A stretch of DNA of 64,000 bases from positions 30,057,975 to 30,121,974 of the forward strand of contig CM055101.1 of assembly GCA_029204225.1 (NCBI GenBank), written 5' to 3'. The translations under genes were made by a program, and so were the position numbers. Source of the stretch: Diphasiastrum complanatum (lineage: Eukaryota > Streptophyta > Lycopodiopsida > Lycopodiales > Lycopodiaceae). The notes below the pieces were generated by a model. That model was not told the DNA's origin, searched no databases, and was given only the letters and a program-made list of their open reading frames with translations. Shown here piece after piece: positions 54,747-64,000 of the stretch (position 1 is its first letter; every line of letters starts with the position of its first letter).

Positions 54747-55661
54747 TCACTTAGGAAATTGTCTATGTTGTATCGGTAGAGTGATATTCTTTTGTTCACT
54801 TTTCCAAGCGGCTCCAACATGGAGTACCTCGTTAGATTCTTCAAATCCAGCACAAAAAAGTGGCTCCTGATGGACTTCTAGTTCGACTTGAACTAACTTT
54901 TGCACTAAGAGTTCTTTTGCTTTTGGCACCAACTTGAGGAACTCTCCCAATGAAATATTGATCTTGCTAGACAAAATGTTCATGAGCAGTTCTGTTTGCG
55001 GTGCTTCCGGTTCAATCATCTTGAAGGGTTCTTCGTGATGATGCAACTGGTCATTCATATTTGTACATGAATTTTTTGGTGGCTGCAATGGTAAAGAATG
55101 AACTTCTTTTGTCGCTTTAGCAGCTTCAAGCTCCTCTTCTTCTTGCAGATGTTTAATCCATTGCCTCATAATCTGATATCTTTGTTTTTCTGTATGAAGA
55201 TTTGGATAGACTCCTGATGTTGTTGGTGTATCGTTCAATGGTATAGAATCAGCAGGTACTAGATCCGCTACTGGTTCTTTCTGTTTCTGTGCTCTGGTGA
55301 CCACCATCAAGGGTGCACTTGATTTATTCTGAGCTATTGGCCTTCGCTTGATTGTTATCAGATTTACAAGAGCTGTAGCTGGTGGTGGCTTTGGTCTTGC
55401 TGGACAGTCTTTATAGCAATGCCCATAACCACAGTCATGACAAAATGGTACAAATTTTCCTTTATTTGGACATTCTGCAACTCTGTGATTTTCTCCACAT
55501 GCAAAGCACCCAAGTGATGCTCTGGTCCAATTTCTAGAGGCTTGTTGTTGAGTGGCATCATAAATAGCGTACTGTTTTGAAGATCCTCCTAAAGATCCAC
55601 CTTCTTGATCAGTACCATAGTTCCATTGCTCAACACTTATGTACGGTGCTGGTTCCATCAA
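54747..55661 (-). CDS. gypsy-G1 Gag C-terminal region with zinc knuckles
   Basis: 304-residue frame. Residues ~50-92 hold CFACGENHRVAEC and CHDCGYGHCYKDC, two compact knuckles (CX2CX3HX4C). A linker and a C-terminal region follow (ELLMNILSSKINISLGEFLK, LVPKAKELLVQKLVQVELEV) with helix-like spacing, then CAGFEESNEVLHVGAAWKSE. It lies directly before the protease. Two more knuckles are upstream in the 55764-56051 frame. Confidence 0.85.
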   Translation of the reverse strand: MMEPAPYISVEQWNYGTDQEGGSLGGSSKQYAIYDATQQQASRNWTRASLGCFACGENHRVAECPNKGKFVPFCHDCGYGHCYKDCPARPKPPPATALVNLITIKRRPIAQNKSSAPLMVVTRAQKQKEPVADLVPADSIPLNDTPTTSGVYPNLHTEKQRYQIMRQWIKHLQEEEELEAAKATKEVHSLPLQPPKNSCTNMNDQLHHHEEPFKMIEPEAPQTELLMNILSSKINISLGEFLKLVPKAKELLVQKLVQVELEVHQEPLFCAGFEESNEVLHVGAAWKSEQKNITLPIQHRQFPK

Positions 55662-55763
55662 ATTGCCAGGAGGAGCGGACTACTTTGGTGGGGCAGGTAA
55701 GGCTAAACGTTCTGGGTGTCCAAGAGTAGATTGTCATGGTATAGCTACTAGATTTCCTCCATA

Positions 55764-56051
55764 CTATGGTTCTCGATATCCCATTTGGGCATACCGCTGC
55801 TGAATTATCCGAGGGTTGAAGTTGCAAAAAGTAGTCTCATGATCAGGCGAATTACACAAATGGCAAATACTGATTTCCATTCGTTTTTTCAATTGAGGAC
55901 ACTCATTCACCGTGTGATTTCCTATACAAATAGAAGCATTCTCCCTAGTAGGAAAAGTCTTCACAAACTTTTCAGGTTCCTTGTTCGCTTGTCTGTGAAA
56001 ATTTTCCAATGCTTTGATCTTCTCATCAAATTGCAACTGCAACTTTTCCAT
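55764..56051 (-). CDS. gypsy-G1 Gag middle region
   Basis: 95-residue frame. A short coiled stretch (MEKLQLQFDEKIKALENFHR) precedes CIGNHTVNEC and CHLCNSPDHETTFC, knuckle-like Cys/His clusters. The frame follows the capsid ORF after one stop codon (56049-56051), so it was probably one protein. It is linked to the next frame through a shift at about 55660-55760. Confidence 0.8.
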   Translation of the reverse strand: MEKLQLQFDEKIKALENFHRQANKEPEKFVKTFPTRENASICIGNHTVNECPQLKKRMEISICHLCNSPDHETTFCNFNPRIIQQRYAQMGYREP

Positions 56052-56747
56052 CTACTGGTTCTTCCCAAGTTTCTCAAATTCATTGAGCATCATTTCTGCA
56101 GTAGCGTTAGCATTCGTTGATGCAATAGTGGTGGATGTCGCAGTAGTCTGCCCTGCTATATAAGGAAACGTACTGATATTCGACTCATCATCTGAATCTT
56201 CATCCTCCTCCCGAATTGCATCGTCCATAGCATTTTGCAAGAGTGGATACTCATTATGGCGTTTCAACTCACGTCTGATCCGTTTAGGTAGACCTGACAA
56301 AAACCACATAATGATGGCATTTTCGTTAATTAGCTCAAGTTCGCACTCAAATATAAGGCGTTTCACCCATTCAATGTAATCACGAACCATTTCCTGCTTT
56401 CCCATTTTAATTCTACTTAAAAGTAGAAAAGGGTCTTCCATAAACTTCCGTGGTTTGAACCGTGTGATAAGGGCTCGTTTAACAACCTCCCAATCTGTAC
56501 GCTCAGTTTCATCTTTATTATAGTACCAATCTTGTGATGCGCCAGTTAAGACCATAGGAAACAGCTTAAGTTTATCTTGAGGAAAAATCTCGCCATAGAC
56601 TCCATAGGATTCAGCATAGATCTGAAGAAATCTAACTGGATCTGTTATTCCATTATATTTGGATAGATCCAAATGGGATGCTCTTCTAACAATAATTGGA
56701 TTGACTTCCTGTGGAGCACCTCCAAAAGCAGCTCCAGGGGCATCCAT
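56052..56747 (-). CDS. gypsy-G1 Gag (capsid)
   Basis: 231-residue frame from ATG at 56747 (MDAPGAAFGGAPQEVNPIIV). The retrotransposon gag domain is clear: DPVRFLQIYAESYGVYGEIF, KLKLFPMVLTGASQDWYYNK, WEVVKRALITRFKPRKFMED, VRDYIEWVKRLIFECE, IMWFLSGLPKRIRRELKRHN. The acidic EEDEDSDDES and Thr/Ala-rich tail follow. It starts about 1.17 kb downstream of the primer site, after a long leader. Confidence 0.9.
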   Translation of the reverse strand: MDAPGAAFGGAPQEVNPIIVRRASHLDLSKYNGITDPVRFLQIYAESYGVYGEIFPQDKLKLFPMVLTGASQDWYYNKDETERTDWEVVKRALITRFKPRKFMEDPFLLLSRIKMGKQEMVRDYIEWVKRLIFECELELINENAIIMWFLSGLPKRIRRELKRHNEYPLLQNAMDDAIREEDEDSDDESNISTFPYIAGQTTATSTTIASTNANATAEMMLNEFEKLGKNQ

Positions 56748-57920
56748 CTTTACAAATTCAGATCAAGCAGACAATGAGATTGGATCTAGATTTTTAAATC
56801 AAAAACTATCTCAGATCATATCTGCTATATCTATTCCACTTTCCAAAAAACTGATTGCTATATCGTGAAAAAGATTTTGAAATTCAATCAACTGATACTT
56901 CTCAAAAATGAAAAATATCTTAGAATCCAAATCAGAACATATCAGATTTGATCCAAATTTTGACAAAGACTTGATTTGGAAAATCAGAACCTAGAAAAAG
57001 GACTGGCGAAGGTTCAACAATGCTATTTTTGAAAAAAAAAACTCTCTGATCAACTTTTCTGACAATCTCTTCGAAAATAACCTTCACCGACCTCTCAAAT
57101 GAAATATCTGACAGAGATAAAACTATGGAAGAGTTTTGAAACAAGAAAATATAGTTTCTATATTTTGGCGAGGGTAAAAATCAAGATTTTCTATGATCTG
57201 AACAAGAAGAATCTTCACCGAACTCAAAAATAGTATTTTACTATAAATAGAATGTTATGGAAACTCGGTGTAGGTTTTGGCGAAGGATCAAGAATAATAC
57301 TAGTATTTTTGCAAAAAAGTGACTTTTTTTGGCAAAAATATGGCAATATGACAACTGATCCTCTGAAAACCCTTCTATCTCTGGTATTATTCTCTGCCGA
57401 CCTGGCAGTAGATAGATCTGAATCACACTTATGCACATTGAATCGGGCGAATGTTCTTTTTTTGTTTTTTAGGGTTTTGGTGATTTTTTGGTGTTTTTTT
57501 GCGGTTTTTCTGATGTTTTTGGAGATTTGCTGGGAATGAATCTTCACCCTTCAGACTGAAGTTTCTGTGAACAAAACCAAAGGTGTCTGCAACTCAACGA
57601 AGGTTTCCTAAAAGAGAGCAAAAAGTTATAAGCTCTGATGATGCTTTTTGCCTCCTTTTGACCAAAATCTGGTAGATTTGACTGATTTTTGTTGTTTTTT
57701 TCTGATATCTCAGATCCAAATGGATCTTAAGATTGGTGATCTGAATAGCTTTCTTTGTTGAACAATCGAATTAGATTTCAAACAAGCAAATCCACTCAAA
57801 TCAACCAAAATCAATCCCAAACTGACCCTAAATGCAGACCTAACACTATTTATGCCACGACAAGATGCCTAATGCAAGGTAACCATCCAACAAACATCCT
57901 GCAAAGTGACAAATTGGTGT
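56748..57920 (-). other. gypsy-G1 untranslated leader
   Basis: 1.17 kb with no supported ORF. Several short GGCGAAGG/TCACCGAAC words recur. The part 57400-57920 is shared with G2. Confidence 0.7.
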
Positions 57921-57941
57921 AGCTTCCCGACAATGGCGCCA
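57921..57941 (-). other. gypsy-G1 primer binding site, tRNA-Asp type
   Basis: The minus strand reads TGGCGCCATTGTCGGGAAG, four bases from the LTR end; it is the best preserved of the three tRNA-Asp-type sites here. Confidence 0.85.
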
Positions 57942-57945
57942 AAAT

Positions 57946-58321
57946 TGTAGTGCTTTTGCATGTCATGACTTGTAGTAGTTGCGTTCCCAAGGGAGCATGA
58001 CCTCACCTTCAACCTGTAGCAAGAGAATGGAAGAGCGAACCTGTGAGAGAGAGAGAGAGACACCAAAAGAGATGGAGGTTAGAGAGAAATATGAGAGAGA
58101 GCTAGAGAGAGAGAGACCCAATTGGGAGAATTGCTTCAGATTAGTTATAGTTGAGAGGAGGACCCTGGCCTCAAAATCCTATTGGTCCATTTCTGCCTCC
58201 CTAACTATTCAAACTTAAAAAATAGCGGGAACCATCCAATTTGGAGGAAAACCTAACTTTATTCACTAGCTTGACATTTAGGCCTTGCAGGATTGCCTTG
58301 GGATCCGCAAACCCTCCAACA
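57946..58321 (-). repeat. gypsy-G1 5' LTR, internally deleted
   Basis: 376 bp, TGTTGGAGGG...GCACTACA on the minus strand. Compared with the 700 bp 3' LTR it lacks at least two internal blocks. One lies between AGGCCTTGCAG and GATTGCCTTGGG, where the 3' LTR has ~150 more bp. It has GA microsatellite runs (58050-58115) not present in the 3' LTR. Confidence 0.85.
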
Positions 58322-58955
58322 TATGCACAAAGTAAAGGGATCGACTATGAGGAGACCTTTGCACCAGTATGTAAGTGGAATACTCTACATCTACTTATTG
58401 CTTTAGCTTTGTTGGCCTTTGCATCAGATGGATGTAAAATCTGCTTTTCTAAATGGTGAGTTAGAAGAAGAGGTGTTCATGGATCAACTTGAAGGCTTTT
58501 TAGCGAAAGGACAAGAGAATAAAGTATGTTACTTGAAGAAAGCACTTTATATCTTAAACAGGCACCACGTGCGTGGTACAACATGATTGATGCCTACCTT
58601 CGTTCTAAGGGGATGGTGAGAACACATTTTGATCCAAAATCTTATGTCTTATGCTTTGATGGTATGGTGGCTTTTATTGCTCTTTATATTGATGATGATA
58701 GACATGATCAAGAAAGACCTCATGGAACAATTCGAGATGAGAGATCTCAACCTAATGCATTATTGCCTTGGAATGGAGGTGTGGCAAAAAGGACACGAAA
58801 AGGGTTTAACACAGGTGATGTAGAGTAAGAGAGTTGCTACACGGGTTCAGGTTACAGGATTGCAAGCTAGTGAACACTCATATTGAGAAAAGATTTCTAA
58901 GCTTGACGAATCACAGCCATTTGATGTTACGCTGTCTAGACAGTTAGTAGGGATC
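58322..58955 (+). pseudogene. copia-C RT, second part
   Basis: YAQSKGIDYEETFAPVCKWN, then shifted MDVKSAFLNGELEEEVFMDQ, LKKALYILKQAPRAWYNMID and VAFIALYIDD (catalytic Y-I-D-D). KKDLMEQFEMRDLNLMHYCL and GMEVWQKG follow. Three frames are used; stops interrupt. All RT blocks are present if G1 is disregarded. Confidence 0.9.
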
Positions 58956-59430
58956 TTGATTTATCTTACCACAACTAGACCAAATATATGCTATGATGTT
59001 GGTATTGTAAGTCAGTGTATGACAGCACCTACAAAAATGCATTGGAAGGCAGCTAAGCACATTTTTCGTTATTTCAAAGGCACTTCTGATTATGGCTTGG
59101 TGTACATGAAGCATGAGGGTTTACCTGAGTTATGTGGCTATGTGGATGCGGATTGGAGAGGTGACTATGATGATCGTAGATTTACCATTAGGTATGTATT
59201 CCAGCTTTGTGGCAGTTTATTTTCCTGGTTTAGTGAGAAGCAAAGTATAGTTGTTGTATCCACAACGGAAGTAGAGTATAAGGCAATGTGTGGTGCAGCA
59301 CAAGAAGCTATATGGTTGAGGCAAATCTTGGATGAAGTTGACATGAAACAGGAAAATCCCACGACTATACATAGCGACGAAAAAAAAGAGTGGCATTCAG
59401 CTGGCAAAGAAAAAAAAGTAGACTCCACTT
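58956..59430 (+). CDS. copia-C RNase H
   Basis: MIYLTTTRPNICYDVGIVSQ, MHWKAAKHIFRYFKGTSDYG, LCGYVDADWRGDYDDRRFTI (first acidic cluster), SWFSEKQSIVVVSTTEVEYK (Glu present), AMCGAAQEAIWLRQILDEVD and TIHSD. Directly after HSD the reading changes to a Lys-rich stretch that corresponds to the 3' untranslated region, so the last ~50 residues of RNase H are deleted. The annotated open frame runs to 59582 only because it continues into the LTR. Confidence 0.88.
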
Positions 59431-59440
59431 TAAGGGAGAG

Positions 59441-59700
59441 AGTTAGAATTAAAGTAGAACTATTGTGTTACTGTATTGTAGGTCCTATCAGTGGATTAGG
59501 ACTAGTTGGCCTCGCCATGAGGCGAGTCGATGGGACACGTGTCCCATTGACGGCAACCTGGGCCATGCATGGGTTGCCATAGTGAAGAACTATATCTATA
59601 GTGTATTTTGGTTTTGAGAAATACAGTTGCTATGTGAGCTTGGTGTGGAGAGTGCTTTCTGTCTGTGATACTGTGTAGCATGATCTGTGTTCTTGTTGGA
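59441..59700 (+). repeat. copia-C 3' LTR
   Basis: Starts AGTTAGAATTAAAG after the purine tract TAAGGGAGAG (59431-59440). It contains an 18-bp perfect palindrome ATGGGACACGTGTCCCAT (59530-59547) with a CACGTG G-box core, and the stem GGCAACC...GGTTGCC nearby. The right end is uncertain (59690-59745). Confidence 0.75.
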
Positions 59701-59751
59701 AGCAAATTCTAAGTAAAAGGGCATAATTAGATCTTCATGATCTGATTTTCT

Positions 59752-59985
59752 TCACACTTCCTTGAGAAATTCATTAGTCACATTCATCTTGATCACGTCA
59801 AGAGCTTTCTTTGCCCTCCTATCATACCTCAATTATCCTTGAGGTGCCAAAGGTCTTTCCTCCACACTTAAAACAGTATCCATCAACTCATTCATCTCAA
59901 GGAAAGCCTCCATTCTCACGTTCCAGGTTGAATAGTTGCTTTAGGTAAGCCTATTATTGCTCTCCAATTTTGAGCCTCCAGCCAT
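59752..59985 (-). pseudogene. copia Gag fragment
   Basis: ATG complement of 59983-59985: MAGGSKLESNNRLT, a stop, SNYSTWNVRMEAFLEMNELM (the typical N-Y-x-x-W start of copia gag), DTVLSVEERPLAPQG, a stop, LRYDRRAKKALDVIKMNV then TNEFLKEV. It lies downstream of the short copia-T-like LTR at 60500-60632, so it is its gag. Confidence 0.8.
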
Positions 59986-60269
59986 GTTGCAATGATTCAA
60001 TCTTCTCTTTCACACTATTCCAATGCACTTAGGACCATCTTGAAAGCCAAAAAATGAATCAAAGAAGAAATCACAAAGATATGGAACCTCTCAAATCTCT
60101 TTTTGGCATAGAAACTAGCAAATCGCTTGAAAATTCCTGCAACTTCAAACACAAGAGATCCTATTGATTTCAAGTTTTCCACGAAAGTATACAAATTAAA
60201 TCATTCACATTCTACATGCAAAGGCTATAAACTTAAATTAGAATATTGAAGAATGTTATAAGGCCTTTC

Positions 60270-60755
60270 TTATGCATCAAAACTCGCCACAATCCAACAT
60301 GTAGGAATGGAAATTGACCTACTACATGTATTTTGACCTAAATTGAGTTTGGATTACAAAAATCCCCATTCTACTCTTGAAAATGCTTGATTTTGAGAAG
60401 GAATCACTCTATTCCAATCAAGAATTGATGACACTCGTAGATCACTTTCTAGAAATGGCTTCTTCTCCAGTTATATCCTACAACAAAGCTTTGATACAAT
60501 GTTAAAAAAATATTAAATCCACTATTCTTAGGCCTTATTCACTTTATAAAGCCTATCTCTAAGTTGGAAATGCATATTGGCCTAAAAAATACTAAATAAC
60601 CTTAGCATGACTAAACTAAACTAGTTGATGTTTTTCACAATCAAGTCATGATGGAAGTCATTGTACCTGAGATTCAGTAAATCATCTAGGAACTAAGCTA
60701 AAGTTGAGCTCTAACTTCTATCATCAACAAAGGCAAACAACCAAATTACTCCCAC
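60270..60755 (-). mobile_element. short-LTR copia-T relative, copy X1
   Basis: LTR of only ~133 bp at 60500-60632 (minus strand ACATCAACTAGTTTAG...TTTTTTTAACA). It is followed by the primer site TGTATCAAAGC (complement of 60488-60498) and a leader to ~60270. The LTR shares its 5' ~110 bp with the longer copia-T LTRs. Repeated at 62083-62555. Confidence 0.7.
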
Positions 60756-61090
60756 TTCAGTATACTTCGTCAGAGTGGTAGTTCTACATCCGATTGTTGG
60801 TTACATCATAGAATCTGCTTTATGAGTGCTATTTTCCAGCGGACTCTTAGATGCTGAGATAGGATACAATTGCATAAGCATGAAAGTTTGAGGTGTAATT
60901 TCTCTTGTTGATTTTTGAGCACTTACTAGTAAAGTACACAAGAGCTAGAGCTGTGAACTTGAGAAGTTAACCCATTCATGCACACATGGTCAGTCTTTGA
61001 TTTCATGTGAGCTAGAGCTAGATGAAAACCTGTGAATTCACTTTCAAATTTTAATACTAGTATGAAGAATCTTTGAGTTATATGGTTGTG
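60756..61090. other. no recognised feature
   Basis: No coding or repeat motif. Confidence 0.5.
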
Positions 61091-61877
61091 CATGTTACGT
61101 GTATGGCATTAGCTTGTTACTGTTTACTTTTAAAAACTTTTGATTCTCTCTGAAATACAAATCATTTTCTTTACTTCTTAATGAAATAGAAAATTAATCA
61201 TAGGGAAGGGCTATACCACATTCAAAAGACTCATAGGCTGCATGCTATTAACATTTGTTATGTGTCTTTCAGAAAGCTGAGTACATAATGCATATGTTCT
61301 AAAGAAATGACAAGTTTAACTCGCACTTCTTATTGGCATGCTTAGAAGTCATCATTGTCTAAACTTCAAGCAATCAAATGTGCATGAAAGTATTAAAGAA
61401 AATTTTCCTAATTGAGAATTTGATGAGTGCATGAGGTAAATGTGTCTTTGAGTTAATGCAAATGAACCTCATCTCTTTGGAACATAGCAGTGGGGATTAT
61501 ACATGTGGCCATACTGAACACATTGCCACATGCCAAAAGTCAATCCAATCTTTTCTCATATAGGATCACAATAGTTAGGATAATTCCTTGGAACACAAGA
61601 TTTGCAACTATGTACATACAACTATCTTCTAACTAGATAGACTAGGGGGTTGACACTGAGAAGAATGGATGTGAGAGAGACTAATCTATCAAACTTGCTT
61701 TAAGGGAGATAGTACGCGAGGCCAAAACTGAGAGAATCTTGAATGACATATATAAGAAAGCAACAAGAGCAAGAATACGTTTTGTTCTACGAGAATCATC
61801 TCGTTGTAATGTCCTTATGTTTGATTTGAAATTTTCTAAATGAAATGCTCTTAGAGTAAATTCCCTATCATTTTGAG
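61091..61877. repeat. repeat Z, right copy
   Basis: Direct counterpart of 98-874; about 90% similar by eye, with small indels. The 70-codon minus frame at 61681 is incidental. Confidence 0.8.
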
Positions 61878-62082
61878 AGCCTAACAGTATCACAATGAGA
61901 TACCTTTGAGAGAATCACATGAAGCATACAACATCTACTCCATTACATAGTGATTATATGAGCATGAAAAAATTTTCATCGCAGCCTCCCTATAGGACCA
62001 TACATACCCTGTATTGCTACACCCTACTTAAACGTAGGAATTATGACAGGGTCAAAATAATGTACAGTAGATAGTTTCCATG
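61815..62082. repeat. repeat W, copy 1
   Basis: From TTTGATTTGAAATTTTC to GTAGATAGTTTCCAT. Repeated directly at 62556-62822. Contains CGCAGCCTCCCTATAGGACC and CCCTACTTAAACGTAGGAAT. Its first 63 bp overlap the end of repeat Z. Confidence 0.85.
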
Positions 62083-62555
62083 CATGCATCAAAACTTGCC
62101 ACAATCCAACATATAGGGATGGAAATTGACCTACTACATGTATTTTGACCTAAATTGAGTTTTGATTACAAAAATCCTCATTCTACTCTTGAAAATGCTT
62201 GATTTTGAGAAGAAATCACTCTAGCACAGTCTAGAATTGTTGACACTCATAGATCACTTACTAGAAATGGCTTCTTCTCTAGTTATAGTCTACAACAAAG
62301 CTCTGATACAATGTTAAAAAAATAGCGAATCCACTATTCTATGGCCTTATTCACTATATAAAGCCCTTCTCTAAGTTGGAAATGCATATACTAAATAACC
62401 TCAACATGACTTAACTAAACTAGTTGATATTTTTTATAATCAAGTCATGATGGAAGTCATTGTACATGAGATTCAGTGAATCATCTAGGAACTAAGCTAA
62501 CGTTGAGCACTAAGTTCTATCATCAACTGTAGGCAATCAACCAAATTACTCCCAC
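62083..62555 (-). mobile_element. short-LTR copia-T relative, copy X2
   Basis: Collinear with X1. LTR about 62312-62431, primer site TGTATCAGAGC on the minus strand (complement of about 62301-62311), closer to the tRNA-iMet site than X1. It has no coding part and lies between the two W repeats. Confidence 0.7.
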
Positions 62556-62822
62556 TATATTTGATTTTAAATTTTCTAAATGAAATGCTCTTATAGTAAA
62601 TACCCTATCATTTTGAGAGCCTAACAATATCACAATGAGATACCTTTGAGAGAATCACATGAAGTATACAACATATGTGCCATTACATAGTGATTATATG
62701 AGCATGTAAAAACTTTCATCGCAGCCTCCCTATAGGACCATACATCCCCTATGTTGCTACACCCTACTTAAACGTAGGAATCATGACACGGTCAAAATAA
62801 TGTACAGTAGATAGTTTCCATC
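62556..62822. repeat. repeat W, copy 2
   Basis: Direct repeat of 61815-62082, diverged by a few percent. Confidence 0.85.
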
Positions 62823-63362
62823 CTTGGAGTCGGTAGATTAGGAGAAATCTTCGCAAGCACATAACCTTGCATCCAACCCATGCTTGAGTATGCTAGAACC
62901 AGAGAGCATCTTGATCCTCTTTTATGAAAAGATCTTGCATATACATTAAGATTGATGCATGTGAGGGCCATCACCTCTATTAAAAAATACCAGGGATCAT
63001 TATAGCACTATAAGAGCAACAAGGTCAAAAATTCTTTCATAGATATTCTCACAAATAGTACTATAAGAGGTGCAAGGTCAAAAATCTACTATGAAAAATC
63101 ATGAAAGTTTTCAAGTTGAATGACACCTTGCAAGTGATTTGAGACCATTGAAATGTATGTAGGTATACATTGAAGACATGATGCTTTACAGTTTCACAAG
63201 TTGCAACTGAAAAGGCTTATTTGAATATTATCTTGTTGGACACTTTTTTATTTGTGAGCTTTGCAATAAAGCCTAGAATGTCAGATTCTGATGCATAATT
63301 AGTCTGTCGGATTCCGACTTTGCTCTATTTTTCTCTCCCATGGTTTTCTCTTCAAGCCTACC
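62823..63362. other. no recognised feature
   Basis: No supported ORF. The phrase ACTATAAGAG followed by CAAGGTCAAAAAT occurs twice (about 63008 and 63060). Confidence 0.5.
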
Positions 63363-63364
63363 TT

Positions 63365-64000
<636 letters not shown>

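Larger units (their letters stand above)
48331..58321 (-). mobile_element. gypsy-G1, complete-ended Ty3/gypsy element lacking RT
   Basis: Minus-strand order is 5' LTR (58321-57946), primer site, leader, gag, knuckle region, protease, integrase, long 3' ORF, purine tract and 3' LTR (49030-48331). It is flanked by TATGC/TATGT and inserted in copia-C RT. RT and RNase H are missing between protease (about 54400) and integrase (53700). The extra 3' ORF places it among plant gypsy elements with additional ORFs, probably the Tat/Athila side, though without RT that is not certain. Confidence 0.9.
46400..59745 (+). mobile_element. copia-C, split by gypsy-G1
   Basis: Left part 46400-48330: leader, gag start, integrase and RT start. 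Right part 58322-59745: RT, RNase H and 3' LTR. The RT frame is cut between the codons of KGY and AQS; removal of G1 and one TATG(C/T) copy would reconnect them. No 5' LTR was found upstream. The leader from 46440 matches copia-E. Confidence 0.85.

Overview
This is plant nuclear DNA made almost entirely of decayed, nested LTR retrotransposons. The evidence for a plant is the tRNA-iMet primer sites (TGGTATCAGAGC) of Ty1/copia elements, the tRNA-Asp-type primer sites of Ty3/gypsy elements, long CT/GA microsatellites, and element-inside-element insertion. I see no intact host gene and no RNA gene. The species cannot be named from this sequence. Family letters below are mine: copia-C, -D, -E, -F, -K, -T and gypsy-G, -H.

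Layout. 1-97 is a copia-C RNase H scrap, followed by a ~780 bp repeat (Z) that recurs 61 kb away. 875-5773 (-) is gypsy-H: LTR, tRNA-Asp primer site, gag with several zinc knuckles, two successive aspartic-protease domains and a truncated reverse transcriptase (RT). 5.8-8.8 kb holds copia scraps, an acidic ORF of unknown kind and a CT/AT microsatellite field. 8.8-20.2 kb holds the two halves of one nested structure, copia-E inside the gag of copia-D, now in opposite orientations; between them lie a spliced-looking gene fragment and copia-F. 20.4-34.1 kb holds copia-T and copia-K pieces and a 1.1 kb fold-back element. 34.1-37.4 kb is AT-rich with long microsatellites and a second intron-bearing gene fragment.

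37.4-42.3 kb (-) is copia-D inserted in the leader of a truncated gypsy-G (G2). 42.3-44.6 kb carries an inverted duplication of a third gene fragment, and 45.1-45.8 kb an array of short dyads. 46.4-59.7 kb (+) is copia-C, cut inside its RT by a complete-ended gypsy-G (G1, 48331-58321, -) with a target duplication TATGT/TATGC. G1 keeps both LTRs, primer site, gag, protease, integrase and a long extra 3' ORF, but has no RT. 59.7-62.8 kb holds short-LTR copia-T relatives and tandem and dispersed duplications; the right end has another long CA/GA microsatellite.

How the parts work together: the elements share a mechanism (tRNA priming, reverse transcription, integration), but none here looks able to move itself. 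Loss of RT, alone or with RNase H, recurs in copia-E, copia-T (two copies), copia-D and G1. The most unusual items are the double protease of gypsy-H, the coiled-coil ORF of G1, the integrase-only copia-T form, the ~9 kb inversion that splits copia-E, and the fold-back element.
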